Positions 27,364-36,563 are shown, counted from the stretch's first letter. The stretch is 64,000 nt of DNA from Alphaproteobacteria bacterium UBA6324 (GCA_002439085.1 DJSW01000029.1:100324-164323), one strand, 5' to 3'. Notes: a model not told the origin generated them from the letters alone. Made by a program: numbers and translations.

Positions 27364-27701
27364 ATTGAATTAAAACCTTTTTTCGCAAATCCTAAACAAA
27401 TTATGAAGTTTTCCCCAAACCTGTGGATAACTCTGTGCAAAGTCTGATTTTATCCCCCTTGACCAAAGGGTTTCCCTAGCTTTTCATCACATTGCCTATT
27501 TTATAGGCAAAACCCGTAACATATTGATAATTTGTAATTTTTTATAATCAAGTATTATTTTTAATTTTTTTTCATAACTTTTTCTTGATTTATTTTTCCG
27601 GTTGGAATAGCCGCGTCCTCCTGTGGATAAGTTGTGCGTAAAACGGATGACTCGTTGACAGGCAAGGGCTACGGGAAAAAAGGGAAGACAGACTCGACTT
27701 T
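27364..27701. other. Non-coding A+T-rich gap with two perfect DnaA boxes (candidate replication origin)
   Basis: No gene is seen here. The sequence TGTGGATAA, the reverse of the consensus DnaA box TTATCCACA, occurs perfectly at 27422-27430 and 27622-27630, exactly 200 bp apart and in the same orientation. A weaker TTATCCCCC is at 27450-27458. Between them lies a stretch of about 65 bp made almost only of A and T (27534-27600), resembling a DNA-unwinding element, and an inverted repeat TTGCCTAT-ttt-ATAGGCAA (27492-27510). The uvrC promoter should also lie here. The gap may be oriC or a DnaA-controlled promoter; flanking genes (uvrC and a fusion gene) are not the usual oriC markers. Confidence 0.45.
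27492..27510. repeat. Inverted repeat in the DnaA-box gap
   Basis: A perfect 8-bp inverted repeat TTGCCTAT / ATAGGCAA with a 3-nt spacer. Neither strand has a T-tract after it, so it is more likely a protein-binding site than a terminator. Confidence 0.6.
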
Positions 27702-29537
27702 TCACTTCCTTTTTTCGGCGTCCAAATGCAGCACCTGCCCCGATACGACCGGCGTTTGCGCCATAAAACAAACGGCGTCGGCCACACGGCGGACGCCGTC
27801 GGCGTCCCCGATCTTTTCCGGAAAATCGACGCCGTTGACGCGCACGTTGTCCCGCAACGTCCGCGCCGCCATTTCGATCAATCCGCCGATTCCCGACAAA
27901 CTGAACGCATTGACGGACAATTCGTCGGCCGGACGCGGAAACACCGCCAAAAAACAGCCGTTTTTCCCTTTCGGCAAAGCCTTGGCGAACGAACGCAGCA
28001 AAATGAACGGCGCGCGCGCGTTGACGGCCGAACATTCGTCCCACCCCTGCGGATTTTCGCCGGCGGCCGCGACGGTCGCGCAACTGACCAACAGATCCGG
28101 CGCGCCATACGTTTTCGTCACAGATTCGACCAGATCGGCCGTTTCGTCATAGGATGCGAAATCCGCGCGGAAATAGGCCGCCTTGACCTGATACGTCCGG
28201 CGCAATTCCTCGACCAACCGCGCGGCGTCGGCCGCGGCGGTATGGCAATGCACGATCACGTTGTACCCTTTCGCCGCCAACACGCGGGCGACTTCCGCCC
28301 CGATTTTGTGCGCGCCGCCCGTGACCAGCGCGGTTTTCGCCCCGCCCTTAAGCTGCGGTTTTTGTTCGGGTTCGACCGCGGCGGCGACGGGACGCGTCAA
28401 AAACGACGGCAGTTCATCCTGCGGTTCGGCGGGAGTGAACAGCCCCTCCGTCAACGGTTTGACCGCGGCGGGCTGTTTGACCGACGGCAGTCCCGTCAGC
28501 AACGGCACAGGCAAAACACTGTCGGACAGAATGTCCGATTCGCCGGATTGGACGATTTCGCCCGATGCCGTTTGGTACGTCACGGAAACGGGGCTTTTGG
28601 CCGGTGCGGAGGCTTCCGTCCTGATTTTCACACAGGACAGCAACGCTTCATACACCGCGGGCGTCCCCTCGCCCGTCAGCGTCAAAACATTTCCGGCCGT
28701 TTCGATCGAAAACACCGTTCCGACGGCGGGCAGGCTTTTTTGCCCCTCAAATCCGTCCAGATACAGCGTATCCTCAAACTCGTCCGGAATCCGGACGGTC
28801 GCGGATGATATCGTTTGATCCGGCACGGGCAAAGCCGCGTTCACGATCCGGTTGCGCGTCAACGCCTGAAAATTCCGTTCCCCGATTTGCAGGTTCAGCG
28901 TGATTTCCGGTTTTTCGGGATGCGCCGCATCCGTCAGGAAATTCAGCGCGACCGAAGCGTTTTCCTCTTGCGGCGCCAGCAAAAAACGGTGCGATGCGTC
29001 CGGATTCATTTCGGGGTGCAGACCGTATCCGAAGCTGTGGAAAACGCGGCCTTTGACCACATGAATGCGGCCGCTGTTGGATTGCCAGACCGGCACGGGC
29101 GCGGGCGTTCCGGAATCGGCCGGCGTCGCCTGTTCAACCGTTTCGCCGTTTTTTTGCCAAACGATTTCGCCCTGTTCCAAAACGGGCGCGGCGTCCGGTT
29201 CCTCCGGCCGTTTCAAAAACAGCCAAAACCCGTTGCGCCCCGCCGCGGCGTCATTGAACCACGCGGCGTCCCTGTTCAGCGTGTTGCCGTTTTCGACGAC
29301 GAAAAAGACGGGCGTTTTTCCGGTCAGCCTGTTGCCCAAAAACACCGAACTGACATTCGGAATCAGTGTGTCGCCGACGTTCGGGAACAAAATCCTGATA
29401 TCGTGAAACGCGCCCGCGTCCAACGTGTAAAACCCGACCATGTGGCCGTTCGACCGCGCTTGGGCAAAAGTGACCTTGACGGGCGCGCCGTCGTTCACGC
29501 GCAACAAAGAGGCATCCGGAAAAACAGTTTTACGCAC
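27702..29537 (-). CDS. DUF4114/cadherin-like domain fused to a degenerate short-chain dehydrogenase
   Basis: The protein is 611 aa. Residues ~31-202 resemble DUF4114 (GFYTLDA, VFFVVENG, VFHSFGYGLHPEMNP), and ~240-325 resemble the degenerate repeat of RTX and cadherin-like adhesins (GNVLTLTGEGTPAVYEALL). A Pro-rich linker leads to an SDR domain from residue 401, closest to FolM/pteridine reductases, with an intact TGGAHKIG nucleotide loop. The SDR catalytic YxxxK is replaced by F545 and G549, and the NNAG-type motif by SCAT (485-488), so the domain is probably not a working reductase. No signal peptide is visible, although both N-terminal modules are normally extracellular. It starts at GTG and follows the DprE2-like gene by 15 nt. 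Function unknown. Confidence 0.75.
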   Translation of the reverse strand: MRKTVFPDASLLRVNDGAPVKVTFAQARSNGHMVGFYTLDAGAFHDIRILFPNVGDTLIPNVSSVFLGNRLTGKTPVFFVVENGNTLNRDAAWFNDAAAGRNGFWLFLKRPEEPDAAPVLEQGEIVWQKNGETVEQATPADSGTPAPVPVWQSNSGRIHVVKGRVFHSFGYGLHPEMNPDASHRFLLAPQEENASVALNFLTDAAHPEKPEITLNLQIGERNFQALTRNRIVNAALPVPDQTISSATVRIPDEFEDTLYLDGFEGQKSLPAVGTVFSIETAGNVLTLTGEGTPAVYEALLSCVKIRTEASAPAKSPVSVTYQTASGEIVQSGESDILSDSVLPVPLLTGLPSVKQPAAVKPLTEGLFTPAEPQDELPSFLTRPVAAAVEPEQKPQLKGGAKTALVTGGAHKIGAEVARVLAAKGYNVIVHCHTAAADAARLVEELRRTYQVKAAYFRADFASYDETADLVESVTKTYGAPDLLVSCATVAAAGENPQGWDECSAVNARAPFILLRSFAKALPKGKNGCFLAVFPRPADELSVNAFSLSGIGGLIEMAARTLRDNVRVNGVDFPEKIGDADGVRRVADAVCFMAQTPVVSGQVLHLDAEKRK

Positions 29538-29552
29538 GACCGCCCCCGCCGT

Positions 29553-30293
29553 TTATTTGCGCATCGGACGGGTCGGCAGAAAACGCCGGAACAGCACCGT
29601 AACGCCCGCGTACCACGGGAAATAGCGGATTTTAAACCCTTTTCCCGCGTATTGATAACACGCGGCGGCGCAGGCCTGCGGATTGATCGGGCGTTGGAAA
29701 AACGATTTTTTGCGTTCGCCGACCGTGTCCCAATCGTCCGTTTTCACCGTCGTCACGGCGACATGGCTTTGCGCCATCTGCGCCTGAAAACCCTGCAGCC
29801 AAACGTGCAAAGCGGCCTTTGTCGAACCGAACGCGTAGTTGTCTGGCATCCCGAATTCCCCCGCCGTCGAACCCATGACGATGATTTCGCCGCACGCCTG
29901 TTTTTGCAAAACGGGCGCAACCGCCGACAGAAAATAAACCTGAGAGAAATAGTTGATTTGGAACATATTTTTAATTTTGCCCAAATCCTTGCCGCATTCC
30001 TTTTGCGAATACGCCGTTTCCAGCGACGAAAACACGCTGATGATGTTTTTCGCCGCGGATTCGCATTGTTCCACCACTTTGGAAAAAGAATCCGGATTGG
30101 CCGTGTCCAGCGCGATCGTCACGACATCCACGTCGGGATAGCGCGCGCGAACGTCCTGCGCGGCCAAAGTCAAATCCTCGCCTTCGCGTCCCAGCATGAT
30201 GACATCGTTGCCGTCCTTTGCCGCCTCGCGGGCGAAAGCGCGGCCGATCACCCCCGACGCCCCCAATACAATCCACGTGCGTTTATTGTTCAT
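29553..30293 (-). CDS. DprE2-like short-chain dehydrogenase
   Basis: The protein is 246 aa. It is an SDR with GASGVIG (11-17) and the overall pattern of DprE2, which reduces the 2'-keto intermediate of decaprenylphosphoryl-arabinose synthesis with NADH, after DprE1 has oxidised the ribose. The GSTAGEFGMP and GSTKAALHVW segments match the family, with Ser142 and Lys159 present. However the position of the catalytic Tyr is Phe155 (FGSTK), read directly from a TTC codon, with a Tyr at 153 instead. The gene overlaps the DprE1-like stop by 11 nt. Either Tyr153 substitutes or the enzyme is altered. Confidence 0.75.
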   Translation of the reverse strand: MNNKRTWIVLGASGVIGRAFAREAAKDGNDVIMLGREGEDLTLAAQDVRARYPDVDVVTIALDTANPDSFSKVVEQCESAAKNIISVFSSLETAYSQKECGKDLGKIKNMFQINYFSQVYFLSAVAPVLQKQACGEIIVMGSTAGEFGMPDNYAFGSTKAALHVWLQGFQAQMAQSHVAVTTVKTDDWDTVGERKKSFFQRPINPQACAAACYQYAGKGFKIRYFPWYAGVTVLFRRFLPTRPMRK

Positions 30294-31617
30294 CTTTCCT
30301 CTCTTTCGCGAACAGGCGGCGTCCGAAATCCGAATCGAACTTTTTCTGCGGATCGTACAAATCCCGCGCCTGAATGAATTTTTCCAGTTGCTGCTTGTAC
30401 ATCAAAACCAGATTGCGCGGTTCCATCAACGCATCGTCCTGCACCGACACACGGCCGTTGTGTTCGCCGACAACCGTGATCAGATGTTTCAGGAAATCCT
30501 CCAACCCTTTGCGGCGGATGAAATCCATGCTGATCGTGTACCCGCGCAAAGCCGACCCCAGATACGACAGGTCGTCCTGTTTTGTCAGCACCAAAACCGC
30601 GCGGCACGCGCCGATTCGGGATTGCGACAATTCGGTCAGAATGCGGCGGATCGCCTGCGGCCCTTCGGCTTCGGAAAACGAAGCCTGCAGCTGATAAACG
30701 CCCCTTTGCGAAAACACGCGGATGTTGTCCAGCGGATACAGGAACGATTCGTATTTTTCCACGCGCTTCCCGTCCTTTGACGCGAAACGGTAGCGCAAAT
30801 TTTTCACAAACGGCATTGACGCCAGATGCAGCGCGAAATGAGGCAGGGGCAACCGGAATTTCGGCAATGAAAACAACGGCACGGAAACCGGTTCGTCGGT
30901 AAAAGACGCCGATGTCAGAACGGCGCGTCCCACGGCGTCCGCGCGCGCGGCCGTGTCAATCCACACCGAACAGAAATCGGCGTTTTTGCGAACGGATTTC
31001 AGCGATTCCATCAATTCGTTCAAATTGGCGACTCGGCGGCGTTCAACCAGAACGTTTTCCTGCGGCCGTTTCGCCAACGTAATGGAAATCAGAACGATCG
31101 CGCCGACCAATCCCTGTCCGCCGACGACGGCGCGGAACAGATCCGCGTTTTCCTTCGGGCTGGCGCGTTTGATCGAACCGTCGCCCAACACGACATCAAT
31201 CCAATTGACCGATTTCGCCAAAGACGTTTTTTGATGCCCGTTCACGCCCACGATGTTGGCGGCGATCGCCCCGCCCAGCGTGTGGCGTCCCGACCCCGTC
31301 GCCGTGGCCAGCATGAACCCGCGCGGAGCGTACAGCTCCGTAATCGTGTGCAGGGTCACCCCCGGTTCGCAGACCAACTCGCCCGTTTTTTCATCAAACG
31401 ACCGCACGCAATCCAACCGTCCCGACATCATCACGGCGCCGTCCGTGTTGATCGCCTGATCGGCGTAGCTGCTACCCGATCCGCGCATAATGACGCCGTT
31501 GTGTCCGACCTGTTCCAAATATTTTGGAACATCCGCGACACGATCCGGCCGGCAAACCTGCGAAACGGCCGAATTTGTGCGGCCGCGGCCGCGCAGTTTC
31601 ATTTCATACCAGTGCAT
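30283..31617 (-). CDS. DprE1-like FAD-dependent oxidoreductase
   Basis: The protein is 444 aa, close to mycobacterial DprE1 (461 aa). The N-terminal FAD-binding PCMH domain shows MRGSGSSYADQAIN and RHTLGGAIAANIVGVNGHQK, the region equivalent to the GKNHH flavin site; the C-terminal half has GYTISMDF near the substrate end. DprE1 oxidises the 2'-OH of polyprenylphosphoryl-ribose, and its partner DprE2 follows directly. Such pairs make arabinofuranose donors for glycans. The ATG at 31617, with GGAG 9 nt upstream, was chosen over a TTG at 31626. A UbiA-type phosphoribosyl transferase, the first enzyme of the pathway, is not in the window. Confidence 0.8.
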   Translation of the reverse strand: MHWYEMKLRGRGRTNSAVSQVCRPDRVADVPKYLEQVGHNGVIMRGSGSSYADQAINTDGAVMMSGRLDCVRSFDEKTGELVCEPGVTLHTITELYAPRGFMLATATGSGRHTLGGAIAANIVGVNGHQKTSLAKSVNWIDVVLGDGSIKRASPKENADLFRAVVGGQGLVGAIVLISITLAKRPQENVLVERRRVANLNELMESLKSVRKNADFCSVWIDTAARADAVGRAVLTSASFTDEPVSVPLFSLPKFRLPLPHFALHLASMPFVKNLRYRFASKDGKRVEKYESFLYPLDNIRVFSQRGVYQLQASFSEAEGPQAIRRILTELSQSRIGACRAVLVLTKQDDLSYLGSALRGYTISMDFIRRKGLEDFLKHLITVVGEHNGRVSVQDDALMEPRNLVLMYKQQLEKFIQARDLYDPQKKFDSDFGRRLFAKERKDEQ

Positions 31618-31698
31618 AGTACGCAACTCCTTGTCAAATCAAGCAGTAGTGTACCCGAATTTTAAACGGAAATGAAGAGGTTTAAACGTTAAAAACGA

Positions 31699-32721
31699 CT
31701 ACGGCCGGACGCTGTCCAGATACGATTTCAAATCGGCCGCCAGCGATTTTTCCGGCCGCCCGCCCCAAATGCGGATGATTTCCGCCGCGGACAACGCCGC
31801 CAGCTTGCCGGCCGCGGGCAGGCTGAACCCCTGCGCCAAACCGTACAGGAAACCGCCCGCGAACGCGTCGCCCGCGCCCGTGCTGTCAACAATGGACTGG
31901 TGGTTTTCGGACGCGACGGTTGCCACGCCTTCGTCGGAAAAGATGCACGCGCCTTTCGATCCGCGGGTCATGGCCAGAATCTGCCCCCTGTCCGCCAGAA
32001 CGTCCATAAAAGCGGTGATATCCGTCGTTTCGCGGTCGATGTCGAAACAGCCGCGGATCTCGCGTTCGTTGCCGATCAGAATGTCGGCCTGCGTGCGGAT
32101 GGTTTCGATGACCTCTTGCACGGCGACGGCGCGGAAATTCAAATCGTGCATATTGAAAGCGACCCTGACGCCCGCGTCTTTCGCGGTTTTCAACGCCAGA
32201 GAAACGGCCGAACGGGCGCGGCGGGAAACCAACATCTGCCCGTCGATGAACAGGATGCGCGAATTACGGATTGTTTCAACGTCAATGTCGGCGTCGTCGA
32301 TTTCCTCGCACACGCCGAAATTGAACGCAAACGTGCGGTCGTGATCCGGCGTCACCAACACCAGACATCTGGCCGTCGCGCGATCGATGTCGCGGTCGAA
32401 TTGCACCAGAGGAACACAGGATTTGACGCCGTCCTTGTCGAAAGCGGCCTTGAAATTCTCGCCCGTCGTGTCGTTGCACGCCTTGCCGATGAAAGCCGCC
32501 CTGCCGCCCAGCGACGCGACCGTCGCGACGGCGTTCGCCACCGTTCCGCCGGGGATGACGCGGGAATCCAGCAGGTTTTTGCGGATTTCGCGCAAAACGG
32601 AAATGGGCAGGACGTTGCCCTGTCCCTTGGTCAAAGAATAATGTTCCAGAAAATCTTCCGTAACATTTGCCACGACATCGACAAATGCGGTTCCGATCGC
32701 GGTCACGTCAAAATTGCTCAT
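31699..32721 (-). CDS. PfkB-family carbohydrate kinase, adenosine kinase-like
   Basis: The protein is 340 aa. The ribokinase/PfkB fold shows FDVTAIGTAFVDVVANV at the N terminus, the first signature around GGTVANAVATVASLGG and the second STGAGDAFAGGFLYG with the catalytic Asp. The N-terminal pattern and overall arrangement are nearest to the bacterial adenosine kinases, which turn adenosine to AMP, but ribokinase-type substrates are not excluded. It is separated by about 80 nt from the DprE1-like gene and reads in the same direction, so it might be co-transcribed; the sugar or nucleoside role is unproven. Confidence 0.8.
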   Translation of the reverse strand: MSNFDVTAIGTAFVDVVANVTEDFLEHYSLTKGQGNVLPISVLREIRKNLLDSRVIPGGTVANAVATVASLGGRAAFIGKACNDTTGENFKAAFDKDGVKSCVPLVQFDRDIDRATARCLVLVTPDHDRTFAFNFGVCEEIDDADIDVETIRNSRILFIDGQMLVSRRARSAVSLALKTAKDAGVRVAFNMHDLNFRAVAVQEVIETIRTQADILIGNEREIRGCFDIDRETTDITAFMDVLADRGQILAMTRGSKGACIFSDEGVATVASENHQSIVDSTGAGDAFAGGFLYGLAQGFSLPAAGKLAALSAAEIIRIWGGRPEKSLAADLKSYLDSVRP

Positions 32722-32827
32722 AAGGAAACTCCGTTTTGATTCGCGTTATCGGGATTCCGTTATATCGGCTGACACGTCAAAAGGCGAGTCAAAAATACAC
32801 AAAAAAGCGTGCGGCTTTTCCGTCCCC

Positions 32828-35095
32828 TTACAACAGGGTCAGCTCCTCTTCCGCGGATTCTTTCCCTTTCGGCGACGGCGCGGGGCGGCACACCAGCGTC
32901 AGCTTGCCGTTTTTGGCCGTCAACGTCGCCGTTCCGCCGTTTTTCAGGTTGCCGAACAGGATTTCGTCCGCCAACGGCTTTTCGACGTTTTCCCGTATCA
33001 CGCGCGCCAACGGCCGCGCCCCGTTTTTCGGATCGAACCCTTTGTCGATCAGCCATTCGCGCGCCGAAAAATTGACCGCCAATTCGATTTTCCGCCCCGC
33101 CAGCCGCGATTCCAGCTGGGAAACGAATTTGTCCGCGACCCGCCCCATGATTTCGCGGTTCAGCCGTTCAAACGGCACGATCGCGTCCAAACGGTTGCGG
33201 AATTCCGGCGTGAACAGGCGTTCGATCGCCTCTTTGTCTTCGCCCGTGCGTTCCGCGCGCCCGAACCCCATGGCGGGTTTGGCCATGTCCGCCGCGCCCG
33301 CGTTCGTCGTCATGATCAGGATGATGTTGGAAAAGTCGATTTTCCGGCCGTTGGAATCCGTCAGTTTTCCGTAATCCATCACCTGCAGCAAAACGTTGAA
33401 CAGGTCGGGATGTGCCTTTTCGATTTCATCCAGCAGCAGCACGGCGTAAGGGTTGCGGTCAACCGCGTCGGTCAGCAGCCCGCCCTGATCGAAACCGACG
33501 TACCCCGGCGGCGCGCCGACCAATCGGGACACCGAATGTTTTTCCATATATTCGGACATATCGAATCGCAACAGCTCGACGCCCAGCGTTTTGGCCAGCT
33601 GGCGGGCGACTTCGGTTTTGCCGACGCCCGTCGGCCCCGAAAACAGATACGACCCGACCGGTTTTTCCGGATCGCGTAGCCCCGCGCGCGCCGTTTTCAC
33701 ACCGGAAACCAGCGTTTCGATCGCCTTGTTCTGCCCGAAAACGGTCAGCTTCAAATCGCGTTCCAGCGACCGCAAAGCCTCGACATCGTCCGCGCCGACC
33801 GTTTTGACGGGAACGCGCGCCATTTCGGCGACGACCTGTTCGATATCGGACGCCGTGATCTGCTTTTTCCGGCGGCCGGACTGCAAAGCCCTGACCGCGC
33901 CGGCTTCGTCCAGAACGTCAATCGCCTTGTCGGGCAGCTTCCGGTCGTGCAGATAGCGCACGGACAAATCGACCGCGGCCTTGACCGCTTCGGCCGTATA
34001 AACGACGCGATGGTGTTTTTCATACGCGCCCTTGATTCCGCGCAGGATCGCGACGGTTTCGTCCGCCGTCGGTTCCTTGATGTCGATTTTCTGGAACCGG
34101 CGCAAAAAGGCGTGATCCTTTTCCAAATGGTTCCGGAATTCCTTGTAGGTCGTCGAACCGATGCACCGCAATTCCCCCGATGTCAACACCGGTTTCAACA
34201 AATTCGACGCGTCCATCGTCCCGCCGGCCGTCGCGCCCGCGCCGATGACCGTGTGAATTTCGTCGATGAACAAAATCGCGTCCGGATCGTCCCGCAAATC
34301 GTCCAGAATATTTTTCAGCCGTTCCTCGAAATCGCCGCGGTAACGCGTGCCGGCCAGCAACGCCCCCATGTCCAGCCGATAGACGACGGCGTTTTTTAGC
34401 AAAGCGGGGACTTTGCCGTCAACGATGCGCGCGGCCAGCCCCTCGGCCAGCATGGTTTTCCCGACGCCGGGGTCGCCGATCAGCAGCGGGTTGTTTTTCG
34501 TGCGCCGGCACAAAACGCGGATCATGCGCGCCAATTCGTCCGCGCGGCCGATCAGCGCGTCGATCTTGCCCTCTTTGGCCTTTTCGTTCAGGTTTTGGCA
34601 GAAATCCTCCAGCCCTTCGCCGCCGTCGTCGTAATAATCGTCGTCGTCCTCCTCTATGCCGGAAATCGGCGAACTGCGCGTCAGGTAGGTCACAACGTCC
34701 ATTTTGGTCAAACCATACTTTTCCAGCAGATAGACGGCGAAGGAATCCTGTTCGGAAAACATGGCGGCGACGACGTGGGCGGCCGTGACGACATCGCGCC
34801 CGCTGGATTGCACCTGCACGGCGGCGCGCTGCAAAACGCGTTGAAACGCCAGAGTCGGCCGCGGATCGCGCGGATTCGTTTTTTGCACCAGCGCGCTTAA
34901 TTCCGTATTGATGAACGCGATCAGCTCCTTGCGCAAACCGGACAGCGGCGAACAGTGCCGTTTCAACAGCGGCCGCGATTCGGGATCGTCCGTCGCCGCC
35001 AACAGCAAATGTTCCAAAGTCGCGAATTCCTGCCCCCTTTCGGCGGCCAGCAGCAACGCCTGCTGCAACGTTTCTTCCAAATTCGGGGAAAGCAT
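32828..35095 (-). CDS. clpA: Clp protease ATPase subunit ClpA
   Basis: The protein is 755 aa. The N domain (LEETLQQALLLAAERGQEFATLEHLLLA) is followed by AAA+ module 1 with Walker A GDPGVGKT and Walker B ILFIDEIHT, and module 2 with GPTGVGKTEVARQ and LLLDEIEKAHPD, then the C-terminal D2 subdomain. It unfolds substrates and feeds ClpP; the adaptor ClpS is encoded directly upstream. A TTG at 35104 overlaps the clpS stop, but the ATG at 35095 lines up with the family N terminus and was preferred. clpP is not nearby. Confidence 0.95.
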   Translation of the reverse strand: MLSPNLEETLQQALLLAAERGQEFATLEHLLLAATDDPESRPLLKRHCSPLSGLRKELIAFINTELSALVQKTNPRDPRPTLAFQRVLQRAAVQVQSSGRDVVTAAHVVAAMFSEQDSFAVYLLEKYGLTKMDVVTYLTRSSPISGIEEDDDDYYDDGGEGLEDFCQNLNEKAKEGKIDALIGRADELARMIRVLCRRTKNNPLLIGDPGVGKTMLAEGLAARIVDGKVPALLKNAVVYRLDMGALLAGTRYRGDFEERLKNILDDLRDDPDAILFIDEIHTVIGAGATAGGTMDASNLLKPVLTSGELRCIGSTTYKEFRNHLEKDHAFLRRFQKIDIKEPTADETVAILRGIKGAYEKHHRVVYTAEAVKAAVDLSVRYLHDRKLPDKAIDVLDEAGAVRALQSGRRKKQITASDIEQVVAEMARVPVKTVGADDVEALRSLERDLKLTVFGQNKAIETLVSGVKTARAGLRDPEKPVGSYLFSGPTGVGKTEVARQLAKTLGVELLRFDMSEYMEKHSVSRLVGAPPGYVGFDQGGLLTDAVDRNPYAVLLLDEIEKAHPDLFNVLLQVMDYGKLTDSNGRKIDFSNIILIMTTNAGAADMAKPAMGFGRAERTGEDKEAIERLFTPEFRNRLDAIVPFERLNREIMGRVADKFVSQLESRLAGRKIELAVNFSAREWLIDKGFDPKNGARPLARVIRENVEKPLADEILFGNLKNGGTATLTAKNGKLTLVCRPAPSPKGKESAEEELTLL

Positions 35096-35100
35096 TTCCG

Positions 35101-35418
35101 TCAAGCCTTTTCTATTTCACAACGCAGGGGATGCTGGCTGCGGCGGGCGGCTTCGACCACCTGCGCGGCCTTCATTTCGGCGATTTCAAACGTGTAAACG
35201 CCGCACACGCCGACGCCGGATTGATGCACTTGCAACATGATTTCGGTCGCTTCTTGCAACGTGCGGCCGAAAATGCTTTGCAACAGGGAAACGACGAAAT
35301 CCATCGGCGTGAAATCGTCGTTCAGCATGACGACTTTGTACATTGACGGCCGTTTGATTTTCGGCTTGGTCAATATGCCGTCCCGCGGCTGTTCCCGTTC
35401 CTGCGTTTTTTTCGCCAT
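35101..35418 (-). CDS. clpS: ClpAP adaptor ClpS
   Basis: The protein is 105 aa. The conserved core shows [23 protein letters not shown], the N-degron pocket, and [24 protein letters not shown]. It delivers proteins with N-terminal bulky hydrophobic residues to ClpA. The first 25 or so residues are the flexible tail that acts on ClpA. AAAGGGG precedes the ATG. Confidence 0.95.
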   Translation of the reverse strand: MAKKTQEREQPRDGILTKPKIKRPSMYKVVMLNDDFTPMDFVVSLLQSIFGRTLQEATEIMLQVHQSGVGVCGVYTFEIAEMKAAQVVEAARRSQHPLRCEIEKA

Positions 35419-35540
35419 GATCGCCCCTTTCCGTGACAGACGTTATACACTTGCGCGTCCGCGTATGCTACGCCTGTTTATATTAAGCATAAATTAACGC
35501 AAAAGCCTTAAAGTCCGTCCGTTGGGCAAAAAGGGGAAAA

Positions 35541-36560
35541 ATGAACGCCGCCGTTAAAATTCTGACCGCCGTTTTGTTGACGTTCGCCGCGCCGGCGATG
35601 GCGCAAACGCGCACCGCGTCCCTGCTGGTCGAAGCCGAAACCGGCCGCGTCCTGTTTTCCGAAAACGCGACGGAAAAGCGGTATCCGGCCTCTTTGACGA
35701 AAATGATGACGCTGTATCTGGTGTTCGACGCGCTGGAAAAGGGCGAAATCCGCATGGACCAGCTGTTCACCGTTTCCAAAAAAGCCGCGGGGATGCCGCG
35801 TTCCCGCATGGGGTTGAAAGAAAACTCGACCATTTCGGTTGAAAACCTGATTTTCGCGATGATTTCCCGATCGGCCAACGACGCCGCCGTCGTCGTGGCG
35901 GAGGGGCTGGCCGGTTCCGAAGCGCAGTTCGCCGATAAAATGACTCGCACGGCGCGCGAACTGGGCATGAAAAACACGCGGTTCAAAAACGCGTCCGGCC
36001 TGCACAACAGGGATCAGGTCACCACCGCGCAGGACATGGCGATCCTGTCCAAAGCGCTGATCCAGCATTTCCCGAAATACTACAAGCTGTTTTCCGTGCG
36101 CGGTTTCCGATACGGCCGGCGGTATTACGGCAACCACAACCTTGTCGCGCGGTTTTACAAAGGCGGCGACGGATTGAAAACCGGATACGTTGACGCCGCC
36201 GGATACCACGTCGTCGGGTCAGCCGTGCGCGACGGCAAAAGGTTGATCGGCGTCGTCATGGGACGCAATTCCGTGCGCGAACGCGACCGCCACATCTTCA
36301 AACTGCTGGACACGGGGTTCGCCGCGCTGAAAAACAAAACCGCGCCGGTGAACACGCTGGACGACGCCCCGCTGTTCGCCCCCGCGCGGGAACAGACGGC
36401 GGACGAAAGCGAAAAGCAGTACCGCGACCGCCGCATCCAAGCCCGCAAACTGTCCGAATCGCTGGACGCGATCGCTTCGCTGGAACAAAGCCTGCAAACG
36501 AAAGAGGACGGAAACGTCGTGAAAAACGCGATCATCGACTGGGGACGCAAAAGGCCGTAA
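35541..36560 (+). CDS. D-alanyl-D-alanine carboxypeptidase (DacA/PBP5-like)
   Basis: The protein is 339 aa. A signal peptide ends at AMA-Q (residue 21). The three penicillin-binding motifs are present: SLTK (Ser51, Lys54), SRSAND (the SxN motif) and KTGYVDAAGYH (KTG). It trims the terminal D-Ala from peptidoglycan stem peptides. Beyond the catalytic domain the C terminus is short and lacks the usual PBP5 domain 2 and amphipathic anchor, so it may be soluble in the periplasm or be one of the short alphaproteobacterial forms. A coiled-coil-like acidic/basic tail follows. Confidence 0.9.
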   Translation: MNAAVKILTAVLLTFAAPAMAQTRTASLLVEAETGRVLFSENATEKRYPASLTKMMTLYLVFDALEKGEIRMDQLFTVSKKAAGMPRSRMGLKENSTISVENLIFAMISRSANDAAVVVAEGLAGSEAQFADKMTRTARELGMKNTRFKNASGLHNRDQVTTAQDMAILSKALIQHFPKYYKLFSVRGFRYGRRYYGNHNLVARFYKGGDGLKTGYVDAAGYHVVGSAVRDGKRLIGVVMGRNSVRERDRHIFKLLDTGFAALKNKTAPVNTLDDAPLFAPAREQTADESEKQYRDRRIQARKLSESLDAIASLEQSLQTKEDGNVVKNAIIDWGRKRP

Positions 36561-36563
36561 CCC

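Noticed and set aside
27492..27510. Terminator at the TTGCCTAT inverted repeat
   Set aside because: No T-tract follows on either strand and the stem is A+T-rich.
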